A stretch of DNA of 12,781 bases from JAFDVL01 sp043736395 (GCA_043736395.1 JAYTCQ010000368.1:1-12781); one strand, 5' to 3'. Positions 1-7,723 are shown, counted from the stretch's first letter. Notes: generated from the sequence alone by a model not told the origin. Translations and numbers: made by a program.

Positions 1-93
1 CAATTTGCCTTAAAGTCAAAACTCTATGCGGCGGCACTCAAGACCGCTTATCACGAACTTGTCAACCTTGCTCCTCTTTCTCTCGGTGCGTAA
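1..93 (+). CDS. C-terminal tail of an unidentified protein (partial)
   Basis: Frame 1 is open from the first base to a TAA at 91-93, giving 30 residues that end in LAPLSLGA. The composition looks like real protein (helix-like KLYAAALKTAYHELVNLAPL), and nothing in the other frames competes. I do not recognise the family. A short, Leu/Ala-rich C-terminus at a contig edge would fit a transposase or an enzyme helix bundle, but that is a guess. Its 3' end is followed by 183 bases with no other gene. Confidence 0.4.
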   Translation, partial: QFALKSKLYAAALKTAYHELVNLAPLSLGA

Positions 94-276
94 CATGAGA
101 TAATAATAGGGCAGTTTGTTTAGATTTCATGTGGTCTTCCCAAATTTCCATGATTGAACAGTAGTATGACAAAACTAGCTCTGATTGCAAAATTAGCCCA
201 GCCGAAATATTAAAGGCGAAGTGAGATTTTACCCACTTCGCCCGTTCATACTTTTTGACAAATCCTTAAAAAATTA
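94..276. other. Short intergenic region between convergent genes
   Basis: The left-edge CDS on the plus strand and the giant minus-strand gene converge here. Apart from the hairpin at 215-242 I see no ORF, tRNA or repeat. The first half is AT-rich and unstructured by eye. Confidence 0.5.
215..242 (-). terminator. Rho-independent-like hairpin terminator, possibly bidirectional
   Basis: A perfect 9-bp inverted repeat, ggcgaagtg (215-223) and cacttcgcc (234-242), encloses a 10-base loop. It starts 35 bases beyond the stop of the minus-strand gene. Read on the minus strand, the hairpin is followed at once by TTTAATATTT, a modest U-rich tail. Read on the plus strand, a T5 run lies about 9 bases after it. 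It most likely ends the giant minus-strand transcript and may also stop transcripts from the left. Confidence 0.65.
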
Positions 277-3200
277 TTACTGACAAGTCGGAACTGTCAG
301 CGGAAAATCTAATGTGACGCCACCAGCTAACCCTACCGCTTGCAAATTATTTCCTCCATTAAAGGCGTATTGATTTCTGGTTGCAGAGTTAAAATTAATC
401 AGGACTCCCGTGAGGCCGATGTTTGAATCAGCGCCAATTTTCATCCATCCGCTTTGTCCGGCGGGAATAAAGAGATCAAGTCTTTTAGGAGCAATTCGCG
501 GGAAATTTGCTGAAAACGTGTTGGCAGATTGTGGAGTTGACGCTGAGAAAACGAAATCTTCCGCCGTCCGTCCTGCGTCATACATTTTACCGGACAGGGC
601 TCCAATCGAAGGCGCGCTACTCATTAAATTTCCGCCTATCCGATTTAAGATCAACATCGTATTATTTCCATCTCTAAGGCTTGAAATATTATCAATCGCC
701 AATAAACGCGGTAGTCTGCTATACGCCGCGCCATCAAAATTAATGATTGAAAAAGTAGCGCCAACATTGCATGTCGCAGCCGTCGCGGCAATCGCTGACA
801 CTGCAATTGCAGGCAGATTGGCGCTGTGTCCGGTTGGTAATTTGACGTAGGCTCCACCCATTAAATTATTCGATTTCACAGGGCAGCCGGTAATTTTGTC
901 GACTGCTACGGCGATGATGTATCCCGTCACTGAGGGGTCATATTCTGACGCCAAAAAATTAATGGTTTGATTTGCCGGAAGGCAGAAAAAGATCACCGAA
1001 ATATTTCCAGTTTGCCCATCAATCAAAGACATTCGAACAGTCACCTCAGTGGTGTCGCTGGTGTTCGTTAACTTAATCTGCGTATTTTTGGCAGAGGGTT
1101 GCGAGACATCGGACGTGTAATAATTAAAGATCAAAATCGATCCGACCTTATGATCTCCGGCGGAGGTGTCAACTGTGGCTGGATTGCAATCAGAATTGTT
1201 GACGACGTTTATTAACAGGTTGGTCATCGCCGATGCGCCCTGACCATCGGTAACTTTCAGTGTGATCGCATTGCTGCCAGTAGTCGCCAGACAAGTGGCT
1301 GAAACCGGAGCTGAAATGGTTCCATTCGTATTGGTCAGCGGGCCAATTGTGATGCCTACCGGAATCGTCATGGCGGTCACCACCAGCGCTGAAGCTGATG
1401 TCTCAGCATCAGTGACTGAAGCGATTGTTACTGTATTTGCCGCGATATTTTGCGTTGCCGAAATACCCGTCGCGGCAGTGATGGTCGGGGCCGCATTTAC
1501 CGCTTGTGAAACGGAAAAAACTTGTCCGCCGATAGCTATACTTCCAGCCCGCGCAGTGCCATCGCTGGCTGCAACCGCAAAAGAAATTGAGCCATTTCCG
1601 GCTCCGGTGTTAGCGGAGGTAATCGTGATCCATGCCGCACTGGGGACAGCCGTCCAGGCGCATCCAAGACCAGCAGTGATGGTAAAAGTTCCGGTTCCTC
1701 CGTTGGCTGAAAAATTCTGCGAAACTGAACCTAATATGTAGCCACAACCCGCGCCCTGATTCACCGTGATGATTTGCCCGCCGACTGAAATTGTTCCGCT
1801 GCGCGCTGCTCCTGTGCTGGCAGCGACAGAAAAATTGACTGCGCCGTTTCCGCTGCCGCTGCTCTGTGTAATTGAAATCCATGCATCAGTTGTCGTGGCA
1901 TTCCAGGCGCAACCTGCCGGAGCGGTTACTGTGAAACTTCCTGCGCCGCCAGTTGCTGTAAAACTTTGATTCGCCGCACCTAGTGCGTAAGTGCATGACA
2001 CAGGCGGAGACAACGATCTGGTGCCGGATACGACTACACTGGTTCCATCGAAAGAGACGGAACCGAGAAATGTTTTTGTCCCTGTTTCTCCGGTTGGCGG
2101 CGTCACGATATAGGTCAGCGTACGAGATGAATTATCAAAGAATGGCCCCCATTTGACTTTGCGATTGGTGCTGTCAAAAGCACCGCTGATGTTAATGGCA
2201 GAGACTGTCCAGCCAATGGGGACGGTGTCTTCGACCGCATAGACTTGCGTGCTGGCATCCGGCGTGACGCTGAGAGAAACGGTGATCCCAACACCAGGCG
2301 AATAACTTGTAGCACTGAAATTTGCCACGGCTATTCCACCCATCATGGCGACAGGGTTTGTGGCGCTCATCCCAAATCCGATGCCCGGCATATAGCCCAG
2401 ATTCTGAAGCATTTTCAGCGGCGTCGCTTCTGCAATTAGCGAAAAATTATTTACCGGTTGTCGCAAACTGATGCTGGCTCCGGCCACAAAGGGAGGAGTT
2501 CTGGAAACGTTATAATGATAAATTTCACCGAGTTTCCAAATTAATCCGGCATTGGTCACGTAATTGATGTCAATTGGATTGGGTGAGCGAATCCAGGTGG
2601 AGCCAGATTTCCAAGCCGCGCCATACGAAGTGAGTTCGTTGATCTCAATTCTTAGATTATTGTTCAGATCTGCCGGATGAATCAGGCTGGCGGGTTCAAT
2701 GGTTGCTGTTCCGCAAATCGCGCTGTTGGTTCCGTTGATGGAGACAGTTCCGCTGAAGAATTTCTGTCCGGCGGAACCCGTGGGTGGCGTGACGGAATAT
2801 TTCAAAGTTCGTGCCGTAGCATCGAAGAACGGCCCCCATTTGACTTTGCCATTGACCGCATCGAACTGACCGTTGTTATCAATTCCTGAGACGATCCAAC
2901 CGGTCGGCGGCGTTTCTTCTACGGCATAAGATTGAGTGCTCACAGGTGGCGAAACCTGAACTAAAACTGCCGAAGGCTGACCGACAATATAATCTGTCGG
3001 AAGCGCCCGCTGAGCCGCACAGGTTACCTGCGTAAATGCATCTTGCGTGACCGTGAAAGTTTGTCCGGCGGCTGTGATGGTTCCGGTTTGCGCCGCTCCC
3101 GCATTCGCCTGCACTGAATAATTGACAGTACCGTTGCCGCTGCCAGAGGCTCCGGCGGTAATTGTGATGAAGGCGTAATTGCTGACTGCCGTCCACGCGC

Positions 3201-5985
3201 ATCCGGTTCCCGCCGTAATCCCAATTGCGCCAGCTCCGCCACCCGCCGCAAAATTTTGCGAAACTGTGTTGAGGATATAACTGCAACCGCTTCCCTGATT
3301 GACCGTGAAGGTTTTGCCGGCAACGGTGATCGTGCCAGTTCGCGCTACACCGATATTAGCTTGGACAGAATAGTTGACGGTTCCATTGCCGCTGCCTGTA
3401 GCTCCCGCTGTGATCGTGATAAAGGCGGCATTACTAACCGCTGTCCAGGCGCATCCGGTTAGAGCAGTCACGCTGAGTGTTCCGGTATTACTGGCGGCAC
3501 CAATGGTCACGTCGGGAGAAATTGTGTAGGTGCAGGGAATCCCGTCCTGATTCAACGTAAAAGTTCTGCCCTCGATAGTGATTGTGCCGGAGCGTGCGGC
3601 TCCGGGGTTTGCATCAAATGTGAAATTGAGATTTCCTGTCCCTGTGCCGCTGGTATTGGTCAGGTGAATCCAGGAAGCGGTGGTGGTTGCTGTCCAGCGA
3701 CAACCGGTCGTCGTGTTTACGGCAAAACTATTTTGTCCCGCTGCAACCGTGACATTTTGAGATGCGGCGCTCAACGTAAAATTGCATGTGGCTGGCGTAT
3801 ACAATCCCAGCTTCGCGGTTTTCGCGCTGTCCCAATCGCCCACCAGGGTCCACCAGTTATTCATCAAATCTGTATTTTCGTGAAACACTAAATTGTTCAG
3901 ACCGGGGATGGATTGCATCCAGTACAGGTACCATTGTGTTTCAGCTTTCGTGGCCAAATCTGGCGGTGCTGTCGGCCAGGCAAATGTCAGATCGCGCCAC
4001 GCGGCACTATTGATTAAAGCAGTGGTCGGAGGCGGATCAATCGCACTCCATTCGGTGATGTCGCTGAGTACCGAAGTCGCACTATCGAAATTAAATTCTG
4101 TCGCGGTGTTCGGTGGTCGCGTAGACTTTCCAACTCGCCCATAATTATTCGTCGCATTAGGCAGCACAGTTCCTGTGTCGTCCAGTCCGGTAAACGAACG
4201 CGCAAACATCGTGGCATCACTATCATGATTTTTGTTGGCGTAGTTGAAAAGCGCTTCGAGTTGGCTGGTATGCGCACGTGCTGCGGCCTTGAACGGCTGC
4301 GCCAGATCAATGCCATAAACAGTGTAAGTTTTGTTGTAAATCGGGAGGTCATCATTGCGTCGCGAATTGTTGGTGACATCGCCGGTTAACTGGTTGGACA
4401 TATTGGCATCTTCAACTAATGGACGTTCGAAGATGGCTGAATTTGTACTGTAGGATTCAATCCAGATTTCTTTGACGTTTTGCGAATTCACCAGAATTTC
4501 CGCATTAATCCGCGCCAGAATTTGTTTGTAATCGGGATAGTAACTGCCCGGCACCGCGCCTTTGATTCCGTTCGGAATGGGTTCATAAATATTGATGATT
4601 TTGACAACCTCGTAACCGAGAGATGGCGTGGTAGGAGTAGCTGGTGTTTTATACGAACGAAAGCGGCTCCCGGTCTCCATCAGAAATTTTAAATTTTTCT
4701 CAGTTGAATCTAAATTGGTTTTGACCGTTGTCAGTGCGGAACTGGTTCCAGCCACGGCGCTGTCAAGATTGATGCCTTCAGTGGTGGGTAAAAACCTGAC
4801 AATCACGACAGGAATTTTAGCGACGTGTCCCACTGCCGGAGTTGCCAGAAAGCTCGCCACCGTATCCATATCAGAAGCTTTGGCGATACTGCGAACATTG
4901 GTTGAAATTGAAATTGTACTCCCGCCGAAAACTGTTCCTATATTGGCAATTCCCGTTGCGGGAGCCGGATCTGAAGTGCCATCTTTCGCTCTGATTCTTC
5001 CGGTCGTCACATCCATTTCAGCAATGTGCGAATTTGAAGTTGACCAACTCGCAGCCAGCACGGGCAGGGTCAGTGTGCCCACCGTAGTAGTGGCAGTGAA
5101 GCGCAAATCCTTCCAATAACTCCAGCCGGGATACAATTCAATATTCGTCGTCGCTGGCGTCAAACCTGCGCTGACGACCGTGATGCCGCTCATCATGCGC
5201 GTGGCGATTTCCTGCGAAGTGCGGGCGGAATCACTTATTTTTACATCATCGACGATGGCTTCCAGCGGGAAGCGGATGCCGTCTCCGCCAAGCTGAAAGC
5301 GAGTATGGATTGATGGATTTATGACTGGTAAATTGCCGGTAAAATTGCGATCTGAAATCAGCGAGCCGTCAATATACAATCGAACAAATTTTCCCGTATT
5401 ACTCCAGGTCGCGGCGACGTGATGCCATTGATTCGCTGTCCAGGTTTCGATCCCGGCCATCGCCTCAATTTCACTTGATCCGTTGTCGCTATTTCGATTC
5501 AGGGAAATTCGAAGGTTAGTGCCTTCCTTGGAAAATAAAATCCCGCTGGTTGCGCCGTATCTTAAAATATTACGGCTGACCGTATCATTGCCGTTCCAGG
5601 TTGGATTGATCCACAGTTCTATCGAACCTTCGAGATCGGAAATATTCCCGTCACTGGCGTAGTAGAGTCTTTCATTACGTCCGAGGTACACACCCTGATT
5701 GAACAGGCCGGTGGGGTACGCTGTATTGTAAACATTTAAACCGTTCAGATCAGCCGTAGTTGGGATTTCACCATCATCGCCATTCGGAGAATTATCAAAG
5801 CGCAGGCGCAGAATTGTAGGCGTATCGCTGGCTTGCACCGGTGGCGCGGCTGCCAAAGCGTGAATAGCGGGGAACTTTATTTGATTGGTTCGGGCTGAGC
5901 CGATGCGCTGAAATCCAAGCGCTCCAATCATTGAGATCAATCCTAAAAGAACAAGATAGCGGCGAAATCGTGAGGGGCTAAACAT
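277..5985 (-). CDS. Giant secreted LamG/BACON-repeat mosaic protein (1902 aa)
   Basis: Extracellular or surface protein, probably an adhesin or carbohydrate-binding factor; no catalytic site is recognised. It starts at ATG 5985-5983 behind GGAGTT (6000-5995, 9-base spacer). Domains in order: signal peptide about 1-35 (FRRYLVLLGLISMIGALGF); LamG/concanavalin-like about 55-265 (SIELWINP, WHHVAATW, LYIDG); Ig-like about 275-366; unknown W/Y-rich domain about 370-730; BACON repeats at about 734-813, 818-897 and 901-981; 'GWxVS' module about 989-1095; dockerin-like segment about 1103-1165 with one EF-hand loop (D1106 to E1117); second 'GWxVS' module about 1218-1324; BACON repeats about 1331-1410 and 1414-1494; cadherin-like domain about 1497-1602; C-terminal domain about 1605-1902 with FNYYTSD and GYIIAVAVD motifs, which I associate with Acidobacteriota. 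No LPXTG, PEP-CTERM or other sorting tail is visible. BACON and LamG are known glycan/protein-binding folds; the overall role is inferred. Confidence 0.93.
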   Translation of the reverse strand: MFSPSRFRRYLVLLGLISMIGALGFQRIGSARTNQIKFPAIHALAAAPPVQASDTPTILRLRFDNSPNGDDGEIPTTADLNGLNVYNTAYPTGLFNQGVYLGRNERLYYASDGNISDLEGSIELWINPTWNGNDTVSRNILRYGATSGILFSKEGTNLRISLNRNSDNGSSEIEAMAGIETWTANQWHHVAATWSNTGKFVRLYIDGSLISDRNFTGNLPVINPSIHTRFQLGGDGIRFPLEAIVDDVKISDSARTSQEIATRMMSGITVVSAGLTPATTNIELYPGWSYWKDLRFTATTTVGTLTLPVLAASWSTSNSHIAEMDVTTGRIRAKDGTSDPAPATGIANIGTVFGGSTISISTNVRSIAKASDMDTVASFLATPAVGHVAKIPVVIVRFLPTTEGINLDSAVAGTSSALTTVKTNLDSTEKNLKFLMETGSRFRSYKTPATPTTPSLGYEVVKIINIYEPIPNGIKGAVPGSYYPDYKQILARINAEILVNSQNVKEIWIESYSTNSAIFERPLVEDANMSNQLTGDVTNNSRRNDDLPIYNKTYTVYGIDLAQPFKAAARAHTSQLEALFNYANKNHDSDATMFARSFTGLDDTGTVLPNATNNYGRVGKSTRPPNTATEFNFDSATSVLSDITEWSAIDPPPTTALINSAAWRDLTFAWPTAPPDLATKAETQWYLYWMQSIPGLNNLVFHENTDLMNNWWTLVGDWDSAKTAKLGLYTPATCNFTLSAASQNVTVAAGQNSFAVNTTTGCRWTATTTASWIHLTNTSGTGTGNLNFTFDANPGAARSGTITIEGRTFTLNQDGIPCTYTISPDVTIGAASNTGTLSVTALTGCAWTAVSNAAFITITAGATGSGNGTVNYSVQANIGVARTGTITVAGKTFTVNQGSGCSYILNTVSQNFAAGGGAGAIGITAGTGCAWTAVSNYAFITITAGASGSGNGTVNYSVQANAGAAQTGTITAAGQTFTVTQDAFTQVTCAAQRALPTDYIVGQPSAVLVQVSPPVSTQSYAVEETPPTGWIVSGIDNNGQFDAVNGKVKWGPFFDATARTLKYSVTPPTGSAGQKFFSGTVSINGTNSAICGTATIEPASLIHPADLNNNLRIEINELTSYGAAWKSGSTWIRSPNPIDINYVTNAGLIWKLGEIYHYNVSRTPPFVAGASISLRQPVNNFSLIAEATPLKMLQNLGYMPGIGFGMSATNPVAMMGGIAVANFSATSYSPGVGITVSLSVTPDASTQVYAVEDTVPIGWTVSAINISGAFDSTNRKVKWGPFFDNSSRTLTYIVTPPTGETGTKTFLGSVSFDGTSVVVSGTRSLSPPVSCTYALGAANQSFTATGGAGSFTVTAPAGCAWNATTTDAWISITQSSGSGNGAVNFSVAASTGAARSGTISVGGQIITVNQGAGCGYILGSVSQNFSANGGTGTFTITAGLGCAWTAVPSAAWITITSANTGAGNGSISFAVAASDGTARAGSIAIGGQVFSVSQAVNAAPTITAATGISATQNIAANTVTIASVTDAETSASALVVTAMTIPVGITIGPLTNTNGTISAPVSATCLATTGSNAITLKVTDGQGASAMTNLLINVVNNSDCNPATVDTSAGDHKVGSILIFNYYTSDVSQPSAKNTQIKLTNTSDTTEVTVRMSLIDGQTGNISVIFFCLPANQTINFLASEYDPSVTGYIIAVAVDKITGCPVKSNNLMGGAYVKLPTGHSANLPAIAVSAIAATAATCNVGATFSIINFDGAAYSRLPRLLAIDNISSLRDGNNTMLILNRIGGNLMSSAPSIGALSGKMYDAGRTAEDFVFSASTPQSANTFSANFPRIAPKRLDLFIPAGQSGWMKIGADSNIGLTGVLINFNSATRNQYAFNGGNNLQAVGLAGGVTLDFPLTVPTCQ
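1504..1746 (-). repeat. BACON repeat 5 of the minus-strand protein
   Basis: Encodes residues about 1414-1494. It starts at a Cys (GCGY), has the signature C-A-W-T-A and AWITI core, a G-(S/T)-I strand, and ends VSQ. It follows repeat 4 directly. Period and core match the other four copies. Confidence 0.8.
1756..1995 (-). repeat. BACON repeat 4 of the minus-strand protein
   Basis: Encodes residues about 1331-1410, from SCTYALG to ITVNQ, with CAWNATT, AWISI and GTISVGGQ core motifs. It comes directly after the second 'GWxVS' module. Confidence 0.8.
2014..2334 (-). repeat. 'GWxVS' module, copy B
   Basis: Encodes residues about 1218-1324. Shared signature with copy A: QxYAVExxxPxGWxVSxI, KVKWGPFFD, RTLxYxVTPPTG, FxGxVSxxG. 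The core DNA (for example ggcccccatttgactttg at 2144-2161) is nearly identical to copy A 687 bases away, so this is an internal duplication. The fold is probably an Ig-like beta-sandwich; I know of no assigned function. Confidence 0.75.
2701..3021 (-). repeat. 'GWxVS' module, copy A
   Basis: Encodes residues about 989-1095, with the same signature as copy B (YAVEETPPTGWIVS, KVKWGPFFD, LKYSVTPPTG). The dockerin-like EF-hand segment lies between the two copies. Confidence 0.75.
3043..3285 (-). repeat. BACON repeat 3 of the minus-strand protein
   Basis: Encodes residues about 901-981, ending FTVTQ. It is very close to repeat 2 in both protein (CAWTAVSN, AFITITAGA, GSGNGTVNYSVQAN) and DNA, at a constant offset of 252 bases, which indicates a fairly recent in-frame tandem duplication. 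Confidence 0.82.
3295..3534 (-). repeat. BACON repeat 2 of the minus-strand protein
   Basis: Encodes residues about 818-897, ending FTVNQ. It is the near-identical partner of repeat 3. The core nucleotides gcgcatccggtt occur in both copies, ending at 3460 here and at 3208 in repeat 3. Confidence 0.82.
3547..3786 (-). repeat. BACON repeat 1 of the minus-strand protein
   Basis: Encodes residues about 734-813, from CNFTLSAASQ to FTLNQ, with a C-R-W-T-A and SWIHL core and GTITIEGR. It is the most diverged of the first three copies and follows the W/Y-rich unknown domain. Confidence 0.8.
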
Positions 5986-6172
5986 AACAACAACAACTCC
6001 GGTCAGTAATTAGAAAGAGCAACCTCTTCACTGTTTAAGTTGCCAGGTGATCAACTTAAATCGTAGTAGAAAGAGGCCTGGGAACAGCCAGGATGATGCC
6101 GGACATCGGAGGACTGAAATCTTCGGTAAGCTTTACCGCCACGCAAGGCGGGATGATTTTTTGAGGTAATCC
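5986..6172 (-). ncRNA. Structured 5' leader of the giant gene, candidate cis-regulatory RNA
   Basis: The leader predicted from the promoter is about 187 nt and crowded with stems (plus-strand positions given). A 9-bp perfect stem lies at 6034-6042/6052-6060 with a 9-base loop. Others are cctgg/ccagg at 6077-6081/6088-6092, aagag/ctctt at 6015-6019/6024-6028, cggtaa/ttaccg at 6124-6129/6133-6138, and ccgcc/ggcgg at 6136-6140/6147-6151. Two pairs exclude each other. The last two share 6136-6138, and cctctt (6023-6028) can pair with either aagag (6015-6019) or aagagg (6071-6076). I do not recognise a known riboswitch class. Structure is seen; regulation is inferred. Confidence 0.35.
5995..6000 (-). 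promoter_or_regulatory. Ribosome binding site of the giant gene
   Basis: On the minus strand GGAGTT sits 9 bases before ATG 5985-5983. No other in-frame start near it has such a match, so it fixes the start just before the signal peptide. Confidence 0.75.
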
Positions 6173-6178
6173 TTTGAG

Positions 6179-6207
6179 AATTTATGCCTCTCAAAAAGAT
6201 GTGTCAA
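6179..6207 (-). promoter_or_regulatory. Sigma70-like promoter for the giant gene
   Basis: Minus strand: a perfect -35 TTGACA (6207-6202), a 17-base spacer, and -10 TAAATT (6184-6179, 4 of 6 matches). The expected start of transcription is near 6172, leaving a leader of about 187 nt. This is the best promoter match upstream of the gene. Confidence 0.6.
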
Positions 6208-6426
6208 GTAAAAAAAGTAAGAAATTCTGACAGCTATAGAAAACTTCGAGTCAAATTCTCAAAGGAACTATTCAACTCGCAAGCGAAAAAAATTACCTGC
6301 GGAACTATGTGAACTGCTTCAGGCCTGGTTGCAAAAAGCACTGTCGCAACTTCACTTCAGTCGGTAATGATGATTTTTTAGCGCGATTCATGCGGTGAAA
6401 ATCCAGATGATCAATTCATTTGGTGA

Positions 6427-6456
6427 TTGTCAGAAGTGAATCCAATCGGGTAATAT
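6427..6456 (+). promoter_or_regulatory. Candidate promoter for the TPR gene
   Basis: Plus strand: -35-like TTGTCA (6427-6432, 5 of 6), an 18-base spacer, and -10-like TAATAT (6451-6456, 4 of 6). Transcription would start near 6463, about 128 bases before the ATG at 6591. The match is moderate and the surroundings are AT-rich, so chance is possible. Confidence 0.35.
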
Positions 6457-6590
6457 CGAATTAGCACAGGTTCGTTATTGATCTGGTTTTTATCTGGTAG
6501 ATTCAAGCTCGCATCACATCTGATTTGCCAGACCAACCATCATCTAAATCTCCCCCCATTCACTTATCGGCGTTTTACGCGGGAGGGATC

Positions 6591-7556
6591 ATGCTGTCAA
6601 AATATCGCCATTTCGCCTGTTTTTTTCTCGTTTTCTTATTCCCATCAGTACTTTCGGCCCAGTTCCTGAGCAATGCAGAAGATTATTTCAATCGTGGTGT
6701 GACTCACTTAAAGAAGGGTGAAGATGAGCAGGCTGCGCACAATTTTGAAAAGGCGATTGACTTACTGACCGATCTCACCGGAGGACGTGACAAAGCAATT
6801 CGAGTCGTTGATCCGAACATTTCGGTGATCTTGAATAATCTGGCGATTATTGCTATCCACCGGCGCGATTATGACGCTGCGCTTGACAAGTTGAATCAGG
6901 GATTGCGACTGAATTCCAGAAAATCCGAGTTGTGGTATAACCGCGGAATGGCGCAATTAGGACTTGGACACCTGCTCGAAGCGAACCTGGATTTTAGCCG
7001 CGCCATCAAAATTTCTCCCTCCGATGCTTCCGCCTGGGTGGGGCGTAGTCAGGTTCGCTTTAAAGTCAAAAATTATCTGGCGGCTTATTTCGATGTGCAA
7101 AAAGGATTGCGACCGGAGGCTCGTTCCTCCGTTGCGTCAGATGCTTTCAATCTGCGCGGCGCTTTATTTCTGACGCTCAATCGTTTAGAAGATGCGCTGT
7201 CAGACTTCAATCAAAGCCTGCGACTGAATGCGGAAAATGTTGGCGCGTTAAATAATCGCGGCGCTGTATTTACGAAAAAGAATGAGATCGAATTCGCCTG
7301 GGAAGACTTCGACGAGGCGGCGCGTCTTGATCCGAAGAATCCAATTGTCTGGTTTAATCGCGGGAATTTGTTAGTCAAAGAAGGAAAATTAACTGATGCC
7401 CTGACCGCGTATGACAAATCCATTCGCTTAAAACCCTCCGCCGAAACGTTCCTAAACCGTGGCCTTGTGCATTGGAAATTGGGGCTTCACAAAGAATCGG
7501 AACAAGACCTGCTGACCGGCGAAAAATTATCTGCTGAAAAGGACTGGTCTCAGTAA
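6591..7556 (+). CDS. Exported TPR-repeat protein (321 aa)
   Basis: Probable periplasmic or envelope scaffold; TPR repeats bind partner proteins, and no catalytic domain is present. I chose ATG 6591 because GGGAGG (6581-6586) precedes it and translation then begins with a clean signal peptide, MLSKYRHFACFFLVFLFP, probably cut after SVLSA (residue 23). An upstream in-frame TTG at 6525 has no such support. The mature protein is almost entirely TPR: about eight units from residue 28 to the end, with canonical pairs such as WYNRGMAQLGLGHLLEANLDF and NRGLVHWKLGLHKESEQDL. Asn-Arg-Gly helix starts recur (YNRG, NNRG, FNRG, LNRG), which is typical of this repeat. It lies 244 bases upstream of the A2M-family gene in the same orientation, but that gene has its own promoter, so joint function is only suggested. 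The specific partner is unknown. Confidence 0.88.
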   Translation: MLSKYRHFACFFLVFLFPSVLSAQFLSNAEDYFNRGVTHLKKGEDEQAAHNFEKAIDLLTDLTGGRDKAIRVVDPNISVILNNLAIIAIHRRDYDAALDKLNQGLRLNSRKSELWYNRGMAQLGLGHLLEANLDFSRAIKISPSDASAWVGRSQVRFKVKNYLAAYFDVQKGLRPEARSSVASDAFNLRGALFLTLNRLEDALSDFNQSLRLNAENVGALNNRGAVFTKKNEIEFAWEDFDEAARLDPKNPIVWFNRGNLLVKEGKLTDALTAYDKSIRLKPSAETFLNRGLVHWKLGLHKESEQDLLTGEKLSAEKDWSQ

Positions 7557-7714
7557 CAAAAAAACGAATAGCTTTGACCATCTTCAGTTCAGGACTCAGC
7601 CACGCTTTTGACCCCGTCCTCAGAAACAAAAAAATCTTGTCACAAAATTCTCGTGGCAAACGTTTATCCAATGAACGAATAGAAACAGCGGATCCGACCG
7701 CAAGGTTGAAGCGC

Positions 7715-7723
7715 TGGTATAAT
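7715..7723 (+). promoter_or_regulatory. Extended -10 promoter of the A2M-family gene
   Basis: TGG followed by a perfect TATAAT (7718-7723) makes an extended -10 (TGn-TATAAT). No good -35 lies 16-18 bases upstream, which fits the extended -10 class. Expected transcription start near 7730, about 70 bases before ATG 7801. The gene can therefore be expressed independently of the TPR gene. Confidence 0.55.

Larger units (their letters stand above)
5986..6590. other. Divergent intergenic control region (605 bases)
   Basis: Separates the minus-strand giant gene from the plus-strand TPR gene. It contains a minus-strand promoter at 6179-6207, a hairpin-rich minus-strand leader at 5986-6172, and a plus-strand promoter candidate at 6427-6456. 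No ORF with a credible start and coding character is seen. The stretch 6210-6420 holds only A/T-rich tracts and one weak stem (gttgc/gcaac around 6329-6350). Confidence 0.6.

Noticed and set aside
1262..1741. Long plus-strand open frame of 159 codons opposite the BACON repeats
   Set aside because: It is low-complexity (V/A/P/E runs) and arises because the repeat-coding minus strand has biased codons; no ribosome binding site and full overlap with a convincing gene.
3043..3786. CRISPR-like regular spacing in the minus-strand gene
   Set aside because: The period is about 84 codons, in frame, and explained by BACON protein repeats; there are no short identical repeats with unique spacers.
4628..5119. 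Plus-strand open frame of 163 codons opposite the Ig-like domain
   Set aside because: Same antisense artefact: compositionally skewed, no known domain, and inside the well-supported minus gene.
6124..6162. Possible c-di-GMP (GEMM) riboswitch on the plus strand because of gccacgcaaggc
   Set aside because: Only the ACGCAA string matches; the GAAA-capped hairpin before it and the second receptor stem after it are missing.
6136..6162. Plus-strand intrinsic terminator (ccgcc/ggcgg hairpin then T6)
   Set aside because: No gene is transcribed toward it on the plus strand and the T run starts 5 bases after the stem, so it is better read as part of the minus-strand leader.
6151..6373. Repeated gatgatttttt near 6153 and 6366
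   Set aside because: Two short copies in an AT-rich spacer, with no further shared flanks strong enough to call a repeat family.
6525..6590. Upstream TTG start for the TPR protein
   Set aside because: It would bury the signal peptide behind 22 polar residues, whereas ATG 6591 has GGGAGG in front of it and starts the signal peptide.
7577..7630. Terminator after the TPR gene
   Set aside because: Only a 5-bp stem (aggac/gtcct) with a loop of about 20 bases and no T run could be found.
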